A stretch of 46,854 bases of DNA, taken from positions 1,089,128 through 1,135,981 of the forward strand of contig BFEA01000239.1 of the NCBI GenBank assembly GCA_003427395.1. The letters are read 5' to 3'. The position numbers were made by a program, and so were the translations under genes. Under the pieces are notes generated by a model. That model worked only from the letters and a program-made list of their open reading frames with translations. It did not search any database and was not told the origin of the DNA. This stretch comes from Chara braunii (Eukaryota > Streptophyta > Charophyceae > Charales > Characeae). Below are positions 31,530 to 41,606 of this stretch, one piece after another (within the stretch, counting starts at the first letter, position 1; each line of letters opens with the position of its first letter).

Positions 31530-32085
31530 ATTTATACTAGATGTTAGATTCGTAAATCTTTGTATCTCATTTCCTCATTTTCACTATGAATCTTTTGGTG
31601 ACTTGCTCTCTTCCCTCTCTGGTTCTTCGCGAGACTTTCTCACTTCGACATAAAGAATGATTATTATCACATCCCTATTTGTCCAAATCACCACCCCTTT
31701 TTCGTTTTTAACTGGAAAGGAACCGATTACCACTTCAATACTCTCTGTTTTGGGGTCTTATCCGCATGCTGGATCTTCACCTCAGTTATGCAGAAAATCA
31801 TGACGAAACTCAAAATCCGTAAATATTTCTTCCTACATAGACGATTTCGCATTAGCAAATTCCTCTGTCCCCTCCCTCATCTGGCAAACCTTCAACTGCA
31901 TCGCCCTTCTTCACAATTTAGGTTTTTCCCTCATCATCAACAAATATTTTTTTCTACCCTCGCAATCTATTAAGTTTCTTGGATTCATTTTGGACTTTCA
32001 CACAAGAGAATAAAAGTTCCTGAAGACAAGGCCCAAAAGATTATTGATCTCATCAATCATCTCCAGTGTCTAGCAGATCCTTAGC
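31530..32085 (+). pseudogene. DIRS-type reverse transcriptase
   Basis: Motif A reads FDIKNDYYHIPICPNH (31644 on; Asp at 31647-31649), followed by FVFNWKGTDYHFNTLCFGV and a motif-B-like SACWIFTSVMQKIM. After a frameshift near 31830 the active site YIDDFALANSS appears (YIDD at 31834-31845), then LLHNLGFSLIINK and SQSIKFLGFILDF. The LGF-INK and FLGF boxes with a PSQ spacing are typical of DIRS RT rather than of gypsy or LINE RT. A further shift near 32015 leads to VPEDKAQKIIDLINHLQ, the end of the domain. Frame breaks mean no active enzyme. Confidence 0.82.
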
Positions 32086-32347
32086 AAAGCTAGCGGGAAA
32101 ATTACCAGCCCTTTCGAAAGTTTTTTTCCCCGCCCCCTCTTCTTATCTTCTCTTTACGACTTTATCTAACCGGCAAACTGAGATTTGATCATCTCCGCTT
32201 CTGATGACCTTCTTCTTCACTTACCTCGGTGGCTCCACCACCTCCCTTCTCTCATAGGACGCCTTTGGACAATTAGGGAAACCACTTTATTTATCGCAAC
32301 AGATCCATCATCCACGCAAATTGCAACAATAATCAGAACTCTCAATA

Positions 32348-32947
32348 ATGAAATCATCGTCAGAATGTCTTCGCCCCTCTCTTCTTGACTCCTCCACACA
32401 CCGAAAATTGTTTGTAGTTCTTCAAACCTTCTTCTTCCTTTTTAATAATAATAAGAACCTCTTACTATCCACATCAATTAGACTTCACCTAGACAACCAG
32501 ACCGCCTCTTGTCTCCTTACCAACATGCGCTCCTATGATCCACTATTCAAAACCTGGCTTCGAGATATTGCATCAATACTCATTACCTGCGATTCTCTTC
32601 TTAATCTTATTTGGATTTTGCGCAAACTTAACCAATACACGGATCACGTCTCCAAAACAGAGGATAATTCCGATTGGGGCATCTCCTCACATGTCCTCAA
32701 GACTATCTTCGACATTTTGGATGTTTCAGTCATTGACCTCTTCGCTTCGGACTACCATCACGTCTGGCCTTTATTTATATTCAGAACTTGGTCAAGTCGT
32801 GCACTCAACATAAAATCCCTCTCTCTAGATTGGAACTCACTACCAAAAGAACCTTATAGATGGATTTTTTCTCCCGCATCCCTTATAACTGTAATCATTT
32901 TTCATCTCAATACTCTCCCCTGCCTTTTACCTCCTCATAACTCCTGA
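32348..32947 (+). pseudogene. DIRS RNase H and C-terminal methylase-like region
   Basis: 199 codons open without interruption, the longest preserved part of the element. LHLDNQTASCLLTNMRS carries the RNase H Asp-Asn motif (Asp at 32492-32494), followed by WLRDIASI, LNQYTDHVSKTEDNSDWGIS and VIDLFASDYHHVWPLF, ending LDWNSLPKEPYRW. The DW-x-IS then IDLFAS order is seen at the C-terminus of DIRS polyproteins, in the part related to Dam-like methylases, and not in gypsy or copia. The N-terminal RNase H motifs between 32085 and 32348 are scrambled. Confidence 0.78.
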
Positions 32948-33109
32948 CTCCCCCAAACCAACTTGGTTCTCAAAACTTCTGCAATTAGAAATACTTTGGT
33001 CATTCAAGGTTCCCTCATCTCCTTTTTCCTGCATACCCAGCCCGAGAGTGCATCCCTCATGTTCCAACCCAACAATTTTTGGCCTAAAAGCATTCCTATT
33101 TAAAAGTTA

Positions 33110-34199
33110 ACTTTCATTTTTTCTTTTCCACCCTCGTTTTATCCCATGTCCATATAGCATGAATGTTTCGACACTTTTTCAGGTTCCCTTCCGCATCATC
33201 TCTTCCGAACTCCACTCCGCCTCGATACTAGCCTGAACTCCGCCTATTCGAACCTGTGACTTGTCTCTCCTTCATACACCCCTGCCTCCCCAAACCACTT
33301 CTCAATCCTTTTATTGAAACCACTCCCTCCCAACGGACCACCACAACGGCGGCCCCGAAACAAATAACCAACTCTGATATCTTGCCCTATCCGACCATAT
33401 GCAACCACCGATTCACTTAGAATTCCCAAAAACGTTTCTTCTCCCTCCGCTGGCTTCCTCAATCTGATTGGGAATCTTCCACCCCGACGATCCGTCTTTG
33501 TATAACCATACCTTGCTGTCCTCTCCCCAATATTAATTTATGCACATTGCAAACATAATCCCTCACCACACCGCTGCCAACTCTCTCATAAATACAAGAA
33601 TATTGCAACATCTCTATAAGGTTTAACTTCCATAACTCCCTTCCATGTTATAATTTTATTTCTAATATAATTTACAGCAATCCCTAATTTCTCCCATCGC
33701 AAAGGACGCGATGATTTTTCGGTCTCCCCTCTCTGTAATGCATACTCTCGATAAGCCTTTCGGAAGGACTTCACACGCCCACTTTGACAAGGATTATCGC
33801 TCTCCCTTCCTAACAAACGAAAACTATTATTCAGGCATTTTTTTGTTGCATCAATTGTAATGGTGATACAATAGGTGTTCCCTTGCAATCAGCTGTTCGG
33901 CAACGACCTTCGACCTCAATCAACCATTGTCTGCTTATGAAGGACAGGATATCTAGATCAATGTAGCTTATGCAATCCCGTCCAACTTTACTCCTCTCCA
34001 ACCACTCGCTCAACCCAAGCAACAATTTTCGCATCCCGTTACGCCACCACCGTCCACAACCAAACTCATCTATAACATTGGTGCACCATTCTAATCCGCT
34101 CTCGTAGTCTCCTTCGTGCTCCTCAGTGCTTCTCTTCTGCCGCCAACTTCCATCGCTCATACGCTCGTTCCACCATTCCCTGGAAGACGACAATGTCAC
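33110..34199 (-). pseudogene. tyrosine recombinase of the DIRS element, reverse orientation
   Basis: This runs opposite to RT. Pieces: 34199-33831 (N-terminal, Trp-rich), 33888-33586 (RKAYREYALQRGETEKSS, then RDVAIFLYL), a box I RCGE with its Arg at 33571-33573, 33462-33244 (FNKRIEKWFGEAGVYEGETS), box II HRFE (normally HxxR), then in a shifted frame GGVQASIEAEWSSEEMMRKGT and the nucleophile-like Tyr of FMLYGHG at 33152-33154. Spacing and order match Crypton/DIRS/Kangaroo recombinases, which join the circular intermediate to the target by a Tyr-linked cut. Two likely Trp codons are now TGA and box II Arg is changed, so it is inactive. Confidence 0.75.
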
Positions 34200-34234
34200 T
34201 TGTAGGACGATGGGCGAGATGGGGTGACCCAGGA

Positions 34235-34335
34235 GGTGTGTGGGCCTGCGGCCTCCAACTCAAGGACTCTCCTATTCAATCTGGCATCATCTATGGCATG
34301 CAATTTCTCTCTTTTATTTGGACAAGACCTGTGCA
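34235..34335 (+). repeat. split direct repeat B1
   Basis: 101 bp starting GGTGTGTGGGCCTGCGGC and ending GACCTGTGCA, repeated with few differences at 34926-35026. It directly abuts A2, so the B1-A2 junction mimics the joined ends (B2 to A1) of a circular form, as expected for PAT/Kangaroo elements. Confidence 0.9.
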
Positions 34336-34896
34336 GCAATTGTCCTGCAACTACACGCAGTTGACTTTCTAACTTCTCAATTACCGTCTGCACACACTAA
34401 CAGTTTCAGGTCATTCTAACTCCCCTCAGTCGTACGGTTTTTTCGCAACCCTAGATCTCAGACATCTACGATATTTCTACAACATGCATTGGACACCCTC
34501 GACAGAATATGGTCTCAGCGGTTGAACTCCGAAGGACCCAACCTATTTTGACAAAGTACGAGTAAGACCATGGACTCAACAGTTGGACTTCAGAGGTTGC
34601 AGGCTGTTTGGTTGAGATTTGAGTGGGACCAAGGGACCTCGGAACTCACCCGGGATGCATTTGGATGTCGCTGGCCCGAACGACATTGTTCTCACTGCCC
34701 GCGACGGTATAAGTGACCAGCAACGCATCAATAGACGCATGTTGCTGGACTTGTTGGATCTGTTGGATTTCCCGCGATCCTCCTTCCGATGTGCGCCCTC
34801 CAGCAGCGCTCAGTGCATAAGCGAATCTGCAGGCTGATAGGTCACTTCATCATCCGGTCTGAGGAGAGTCGTTTCTCCTTCGCCAATCTTGGCGAA
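34336..34896 (+). repeat. split direct repeat A2
   Basis: 561 bp matching A1 (17514-18075) along its whole length, for example ACATGCATTGGACACC and GACTTGTTGGATCTG in both. The many point differences between A1 and A2 indicate an old insertion. Confidence 0.9.
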
Positions 34897-34925
34897 GCGG
34901 TCCCACCCTCCCTCGATTTCCCCGC

Positions 34926-35026
34926 GGTGTGTGGGCCTGCGGTCCCCAACTCAAGGACTCTCTTATTCAATCTGGCATCATCTATGGTGTGCAATTTCTC
35001 TATTTTATTTGGGCAAGACCTGTGCA
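34926..35026 (+). repeat. split direct repeat B2 (right terminus)
   Basis: Second copy of the 101-bp B repeat. To its right a short motif (CCGACCATTTTTCTTCGGAG, 35037) is repeated in tandem at 35074 and also occurs just left of A1, which suggests that the element entered a small tandem repeat. Confidence 0.88.
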
Positions 35027-35408
35027 GAAGGTCCGACCGACCATTTTTCTTCGGAGTAAATAGTAATACGTGCCCGACCGACTATTTTCCCTCGGAGTCA
35101 AAAGTAGTACGGGAGTACGACTCCAGCTAGACATTTATTAGGTTCTACATGGATGTTTTATTAGGCTCTACATGAATGTAGAACCTAATCCCAGGTGCCT
35201 ACCATTGCTGTTCAGTCCAAGTTACCTGCCCATTAGTAGGGTAATGGTCAATAGTGCTGGTCACACTTAGGTAGGATAGTGGGATAGGGGGTGCGCTAGG
35301 GGTATTGACGTGAGGATGGGATGGAAGGTGGTCTCATATTCCAGGACACCCATGGCCTACTGCTCCAGGTGATAACTGTGCATTCAGTGATTGGCCTACA
35401 TGGTTGTA

Positions 35409-35481
35409 GATATCGGAAGGGCTTAAACCTTCAACCGCATGGTTAACAGCCATACGCTCTAACCAACTGAACTACTCCAAC
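35409..35481 (-). pseudogene. tRNA-Asn(GUU)-like sequence
   Basis: 73 nt on the minus strand from 35481 down. The D arm reads GTTCAGTTGGTTAGAGC, the anticodon stem TATGG/CCATG encloses CTGTTAA (anticodon GTT, Asn), and the T arm GAAGG/CCTTC is perfect with loop TTTAAGC. The acceptor stem (GTTGGAG against CGATATC) pairs poorly, so it is probably a pseudogene or SINE head rather than a working tRNA. It matches plant tRNA-Asn throughout the interior. Confidence 0.78.
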
Positions 35482-36660
35482 TTACAGATGCATGTTGTGC
35501 GAGCTAGACACTTCTCCGTTTGTTTCTTTTTAGCCTTTGGGCATCGACCTGGGGCTGGGTCCCACCAGAAGGCATTGAGCTGGGTGTTGCCGACGGGGAA
35601 TCAATTGGCACCGACTTTTTGTAGGGGAAGGGCAGAAACCTCAATGCATTTCCGTTCTTAGTGATTTTGTTTGCTCCATATACCCTGTAATGGAGGTTAC
35701 AGATGACTCATTGGGCCTCACTCTACTATTTAACATCATATACACATGTTGAAGCTTATTTGGACTAGGTGCATTCAGAGGGGTCCAACATTTGAGCGCA
35801 TAGGGACAATTTTTAGCTCTAGGTATAAAGAGTGTTGTGTAGTAAATGCATTGCTTGTGATGGAAAGGTTAGTCACCGAGACACCAACAATGGAAACAAA
35901 GAATGGGGTCCAATCGATTCATTGTCAGACGGTATCATGTACAGTAACCGACATATGTCAACGTCAGAAATGCATCATCTGCTTGTTGTTTGGCACAGGC
36001 AATGACATATAGAATCACATGGCGCAAACACCTTCCCGTCATGCTCCAATTTATGTTCCGCTCCTCAAAGTGGGACCTCAACAATCAGGAACTGTGGGGC
36101 AATTAAATACTACACATATGTGGTGTAGCAACAGTTTAACAACGACTTTTTCTTTCATCTTTTTTACTTTCGTTTTTTGTCATTTTGTAACCTTATTGGC
36201 ATGCTTCCTTGTGCAGGCATGGTTGGTGGCCATTTCTATACATACATTCTCTATTTACCACCAACAATAGAATACCGAACAACATAGTTGTCGGTTGGTA
36301 GGAATCATATTATGCAGTCTCGTATGGAACCAGTAGCCTTGCAGACGTGACAATTAGGTCGGTAGGATAGTCATTACTTTTCGGAAGCAGTCAGCCTGTC
36401 AGTCGAAGTCATGCCGCTCGGACGTAGGGAAGTCCATGAAAACTCTGGATATACAGGAAGACGACCACGACCAGCAAGTGTCCGACTACTAGATGGGGAA
36501 GATCCGAATTTGGCAACTGCAACTAATACTTAAGGCCAGCACAAACAAACATCACCACAATTTTTATTCGTGTATATCACAGAAGTGATGGTGGGGTGAG
36601 AGGTTTTTAAGTATGCTATGGAGGCTTTGCAAGCATCTTATGGGAAAAATCCCGCATGAC
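35482..36660. other. no recognised gene; LINE 5' region possible at the end
   Basis: An 88-codon ORF (35746-36012 +) and an 83-codon ORF (36019-36270 +) show no motif that I know. From 36411 a short frame reads MPLGRREVHENSGYTGRRPR and stops at TAA after 41 codons. Its basic character and place before the LINE endonuclease suggest a piece of ORF1, but this is only inference. Confidence 0.35.
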
Positions 36661-36667
36661 ACTGAGT

Positions 36668-37400
36668 CACACGGATAGTAGATTTAGATCTAAGGTCCCT
36701 AAATGTGAATGGGTTTGCAACAGCAGACGGGGAGAAAAGGAGAGCATTGTTGGAACAGCTAAAAGGAGTAGGGGGACGTAGGTGGCCAGATCTTATTTGC
36801 ATCAAAGAAACTCACCTCACGGATTTTCACATACATACGATAACACAAAATTTGGCTTAGCCATATAATGAAATATATTCGTCGGCCGCGCGTAGTGGGT
36901 CGGGAGGGGTGGCTATTTGGATACCACCGGATTCCAAGGCAGAAATTATACAATAGACAACAGATAAGAGTCAGGGTAGGTGGGATTCGGGTCTTTCGAC
37001 ATTGATTATGCTAGAATTAGAAATTATCTGCATGATCAATGTATATGGCCCTAATGACGTCTAAGGGAGGGTGAATTTTTTCCAAGAAATCGGAACTCAA
37101 ATTCCGGACGAGATACCAGTTATTATGATGGGAGACTTTAATGCAGCCCCTCATAGGTGGATGAACCGTTAGAAAATACCTTCTGCTTGTCCAACATATA
37201 TAGAAGTGGATGAAATACTAATAAGCTCATTATGCGAGGGGAACATTTATTTGATACATACCACAAAATCTTCCCTCAGGAACATTTATTCATTTGTATT
37301 CGTAATAGCGGTTCGCCACATCAATCTCGTTCCAAGTTAGATTCGATTCTCATGTCAGAGGATTTAGATAGGGCCTTAGTATGGGCTACAATTTTTCCTC
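36668..37400 (+). pseudogene. LINE ORF2 endonuclease (APE type)
   Basis: Successive frames show LRSLNVNGFATADGEKRRAL, PDLICIKETHL with the catalytic Glu, SGGVAIWIPP, CMINVYGPND, VIMMGDFNAAPH with the metal-binding Asp, and SKLDSILMSEDLDRAL, which corresponds to the S-x-x-D box. This is the order of the APE-like endonuclease that nicks target DNA to prime reverse transcription in non-LTR elements. Stops (near 36860, 36955, 37062, 37169) and a frameshift near 37230 have killed it. The region up to 38130 (ORFs 37232-37546, 37589-37795) is the linker to RT. Confidence 0.85.
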
Positions 37401-38129
37401 AAAGTTTGTGGTCAGGGGCAAATAACAAAATGTGTGTAGCCCTTTTGGCCTTCAGGAAGAAACCGAATCAGGGAAAAAAAATATATAAATTAAATATCTC
37501 TTTTCTATCTCAAAGTCAATTTAAACAATATATAAGAGATGTATGAAAATTATGGCATACTACTAAAAATAAGCGTGATTCGTATGAGGTGTGGTTTAAT
37601 AATGACCTCGCATTTATTCCCAAAAAGTGCAATGAATTTCCAAAACTTCAGGCCAAGAATAGATATTTAGAGGAAATGAATGTTCATGAACAAATTCTAA
37701 ATTACGAATTGAAAAATCAGCCTCATATTTTTCCTCACCCATTTGATATTCAGAAGCGTAGCAATCAATTGTTATCCTTTGCACAAGATTGTTGACAATA
37801 ACACTTAACTAGAGGCAAATTAACAAGGTTTGTAACTGAGGGTCAAATGAATGTTTCATTTTTTTCATGAGCTCGAGCACACCCATGACGTTCTTTTATT
37901 GAAGGAATCATGGATCTAGTTGGGCTTGAGCCTTCGTAGTCCTCCTCCTCAACAGACAGTCTTAAAATTGTTTATGATTTTTACAAAAAAAAAATTCTCC
38001 TCCAAGAATCCGAAAATGAGACACAAAGATAATATTGCAATAAAAAACTTCTTGCAACCCATGATTCAGACTCTTTCTCATGAACAAAGGGATCATCTGG
38101 AACGACCTTTAGTCTTGGAGGAAATATGA

Positions 38130-38765
38130 ACAACTCTACAGATGGACGAGGACAAAACACTAGGTGTGGATGGAGTCCCAAAGGAGTTTTGGAAAACCAT
38201 GTGACCATCATTAGCATCAGACCTGATGAACTTTTATTGTTCAATACAAGAATCAGGCCTGATGGGAGAATTGGTGGCACAGGGTATCCCCACTCTCTTA
38301 CATGAGAAGGGGGATAAAACGAATATCAGGAATTACGGACCAATTACTTTACTTTCCGTTTTATATCAAATGTTAGCTAAAACCCTGACAAATCACATGA
38401 TTCACTTTCTTCACAAACTGGGTTTATTAGTGGTAGGCATATTCTGGATAATATCCTGCTTATCAACGAAATGATTAAGTTGTCTCGCTAATCTCAACAA
38501 AATACAACCTTCATTTTCATCGATTTTAAAAAAGTTTATGACCATGTGGATTGTTTTTTTTTTTTTTGGCTTGCCTAGTTAAAATGAACTTTGGTCCCAA
38601 TGTGTGTAAATAGGTACGAATCCTTCGTACTAATGCTACAACTAGAATCCAAGTGAATTGTTTCCTCTCGCCAGAATCAAGGTACAAAGAACGGTTAGGC
38701 AAGGATATTCGTTCGCTCCATTTTTTTTTCTAATGATTATAGAAGTGTTAGAACCCATCCTATGA
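38130..38765 (+). pseudogene. LINE ORF2 reverse transcriptase, 3'-truncated
   Basis: Motifs in order: TLGVDGVPKEFWKT; GDKTNIRNYGPITLLSVLYQ and LAKTLTNHM; HILDNILLINEMIKLS; FIDFKKVYDHVD (motif A, Asp near 38521); VRQGYSFAPFFFLMIIEVLE. The element stops at about 38766, before the YADD active-site box, where GC-rich repeat DNA takes over. A T run near 38553 and several frame changes are present. This is a non-LTR (L1-like clade) RT, different from the gypsy and DIRS RTs in the window. Confidence 0.85.
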
Positions 38766-38769
38766 ATCC

Positions 38770-39010
38770 CCCATGGAGGCGGCAACCCGTGGTCGAGGCC
38801 GCGTCGGCCGGGGCCAAGACCCGGCGGCCAAGGATTTTCAAGGTCGCGTGACGGCCAGAGGAGGGGTTGGCAGGGTTGGGGGTGGCTAATTGGACGTGGT
38901 CAAGCCGAGATCCGACGGCGAAGGATTTTCAAGGCCGCGTGATGGCCAGAGGGGGAGGTGGGGGGGTTGGGGGTGGCTAATTGGGGTTGCGCAACCCCAA
39001 CACCACCCCC
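38770..39010. repeat. GC-rich tandem duplication with 20-bp palindrome
   Basis: A segment of about 91 bp containing AAGGATTTTCAAGG, CGCGTGA and GGGTTGGGGGTGGCTAATTGG occurs twice in tandem (marker at 38830 and 38921). It ends in a perfect 20-base palindrome, TTGGGGTTGCGCAACCCCAA (38981-39000). It begins where the LINE RT ends. Confidence 0.8.
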
Positions 39011-39017
39011 TCGCAAA

Positions 39018-39156
39018 AAAAATAAAAATAAAAATAAAAAATAAAAATAAAAATTGGGAGGGGGTGGGTTGGCGGTGAAAATGACAAAAAATTAAAAAAT
39101 CTTAATTGATTGATTGATTGAGATTTGGTTTGTTGATTCATTGGTTAATTGAATGC

Positions 39157-39206
<50 letters not shown>

Positions 39207-39282
39207 AATTGATTGACTGATTGATTGATTGGTGGGGGAGGGCCCCCTCCCCCCCCCCTCCACACACACACACACACACCAA
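39018..39282. repeat. (AAAAT)n, (TTGA)n and (CA)n simple repeats
   Basis: AAAAT repeats run at 39018-39053, a long TTGA/TGAT tetranucleotide array at 39101-39231 with a few variants, and a CA run near 39262-39281 after a C-rich stretch. ORFs rich in NQSI are products of the tetranucleotide. Confidence 0.95.
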
Positions 39283-39669
39283 CGCATATAGGTTTAAGAT
39301 AGAGATGACCAGGTTTCTCAGCAGTGCTTGCCACCTAGATTAGCCCCTGACGGTGGGTTAGCCAGGTAAGGACAATGTATAATAGTTCACCCACCACCCC
39401 CCTTCTTTTTGTTTGTTGTCGCCTTGCCCCCCGCTTTTTTTTTTTTTCCTTCCTCCACCCCACTGTCGTTTTTGAAATGACAGAAACTAACGGGACCGTA
39501 AGGCAGTGTCTAGGAATGGTACTCATCCTCGGTCACACGGTATCCAAATTCTTTTTTCCCGTTCTTTTTTCAATTTCTTAACCCCTACCCACCCCAGCCC
39601 CTTTTTTTTATTTTTGTCCTCTCTCTCTCTCCCCGCCTTGTTTTCTTTTCGTCTTTTTTTTTTTTTTTT

Positions 39670-41500
39670 TTTTCTGTGCAGCAAGAAGCCCGGACCTCGA
39701 TTACAATTTTTTGTCTGCGACCTTCCAAAGGTTACCGTCGGGTTTACGTCTCTTGACAAAAATGAATGAAAAAAAAAGACTCTTTAGAACGCGTGTGCAG
39801 AACGTGTTTTCAAAAAAATCTCCTACCTTTTTTGGCAACCTTGGAGGATGACGGTGCCTTTTTGGACACTGCGTGTACGGTATCAACAAGGAAGGACAAG
39901 GTGACTTGCCGAAGGGTTCACGGTTTTTGTTTTTTTGGAATTTCGCAGCGAGATAGACTTCTACGTGGATCCAGACCAGGAGGAGGACATTGACGAATCA
40001 GATTCCCAAACCTGCTTTACAGCGTTGAGTTAATTTGGATCTGTCCAAGCGACTACATGCTGCTTGCCCCAACACGTAGGCTTTCTCTGCTTGTCTGCTC
40101 TACAACCTTCTTCACATATCTAGGTGCAGTCACCAGTGCATCAGCAATCGTGTGTGCTTTTCCCTTATGGCAAGCGATGGTCGTCGGAACTACCTAAAGG
40201 AATAGTGAAGTGCACCCGCATCGCTAATCCTCTTCTCGCACACACCACCTCCTCTCTGGCTCCCCACCACCCCCCTCCCTTTCTCTCTCTCCTTCCTTCT
40301 TTGTCGCTTTCATTCTTGCTTACTCTTGCCCTTTTTTTGCCTTTTTTTCTCTCGCTTTCGTCATCGTGCCTTGTTTCACCTCTCACTCTCTACCCCCTCT
40401 CTCTAGACATCAGCAATGACGGCAATAACCGCAAAGGAGAAAGTAGCGAAGATCGCCTTAGATCTTTCAACCTGTGCTTTCTCGCGTACCTTGCCACTCT
40501 TGCGTTTCTGGCACTATTGTTCTTTATTGCTTCGCTTCCCAACGATAACGTTAGTCAGCCTAACCTCCCCACTGCGTAGCAGAATGGGCAGGCTTGCTCC
40601 GCAGCAATTCGGTTCTACGACGACCTTCTGGTGATGAGTTGGTGCAGTGCAGAGCACCTCGGAGGGATCGTTCACGTCACCCCTCACATACTCCCCATCT
40701 CCCACCCTCTCCCCCTTCACGCCCCCCTCCACCCCTTTCCTCTCAATACACACCTTCCGACGACAAACGAAGGTGGCCCCTCTGAAGACGCCACCAATGG
40801 TAGGCGGCAGAAGGCCTCAGGGATGTGCCCCCCTCCTGCAGATCTACCTTGATGACCCGTGCGTTGGAAACACAGAAATCGGAGTCACGAAATGGAACGG
40901 TGCAAGAATTCTTTGATTCTCCCCTCTCCCTTCGCACCTCACCTCTACTTGATGCAGATATGGAGAACCATGCTCGTTGGAACTTGTAATCGATGACAAT
41001 TTTTCTTACTTTCTTTCGAAAAACTACGAGTAATTGGTTGTGATTTGTCGTTTTTCGTAAGTGTGAGCTTGTTTTATGACCTTTCAAAAAATCCTTACAA
41101 TGATTAATCGCTCTAAAATTTTGAATTGTTGATTCTTTATATTATTATTGTTGTTGACAGTTCACTGCCCAACTACCTCCATGATTCGGTGTTGGAATAT
41201 GAAGCATGGACGCTTGGGGCTAAAAGCAGAGAATTTCGATCAACGAAGAGCCAGATAGGCGGTAATTTTGTTTTTTGAAAAAACTCGAGTTAATTAGTAT
41301 GAGCCTAATTTCCCCCCGAAAAACCCTTGGATAATTTGTCGCTCTTTACTTTGAAAATCTTTGTATTACTATTATTGACGAGCAACTGACCGCCTACCTT
41401 CATGATCTGGTGGTGGATTTGGATGCACAGGCTCATGGAGCTGGAGAAAGTTTGTTCAATCAGTAGGGATCGGAATGACATGTGCAGAGTACCCCTACAT
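39670..41500 (+). other. possible remnant of a multi-exon gene
   Basis: Several short coding-like blocks follow good splice-acceptor contexts on +. T-run plus CTGTGCAG precedes a block ending CTTCCAAAG before GTTACC (39680-39729). TTTCGCAG precedes EIDFYVDPDQEEDIDESDSQ (39948-40030). CTCCTGCAG precedes IYLDDPCVGNTEIGVTKWN and then GTGCAAG (40840-40905). GTTGACAG precedes LPNYLHDSVLEYEAWTLG (41160-41260), and a similar LTAYLHDLVVDLDAQAHG block lies at 41384-41465, apparently a duplicated exon. I do not recognise the protein and cannot link the frames with confidence; 40381-40579 also has a hydrophobic ORF. Confidence 0.3.
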
Positions 41501-41606
41501 CTTTTTCAAAAAAGAGAGTTGTTCAACAATGCCGAGTCTGCTTTTTTACCTAAAAATCTCTACCGGCCATGAATGATCCCTTCAGACGAATTCCCTCTTT
41601 TGAGAA

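Larger units (their letters stand above)
17514..35026 (+). mobile_element. Kangaroo/PAT-like DIRS retrotransposon with nested insertions
   Basis: Split direct repeats bound the unit: A1 (17514-18075) at the left; B1 (34235-34335), A2 (34336-34896) and B2 (34926-35026) at the right. A1 and A2 are 562 and 561 bp, and B1 and B2 are both 101 bp. Inside lie gag-like pieces (18229-19690, about 28930-29764), DIRS-type RT/RNase H on + (31644-32945) and a tyrosine recombinase on - (34199-33110). DIRS elements integrate by recombinase from a circular intermediate, not by a DDE integrase. Volvox Kangaroo is known to carry its recombinase in the opposite orientation, as here. The 17.5-kb span is too long for one element, so 19.7-28.9 kb and 29.8-30.7 kb probably contain later insertions. 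All ORFs are broken. Confidence 0.72.

Noticed and set aside
35409-35481. Functional tRNA-Asn gene
   Set aside because: The acceptor stem pairs in only about four of seven positions, so a pseudogene or SINE head is more likely.
39092-39334. NQSI-repeat protein
   Set aside because: It is the translation of the TTGA tetranucleotide microsatellite.
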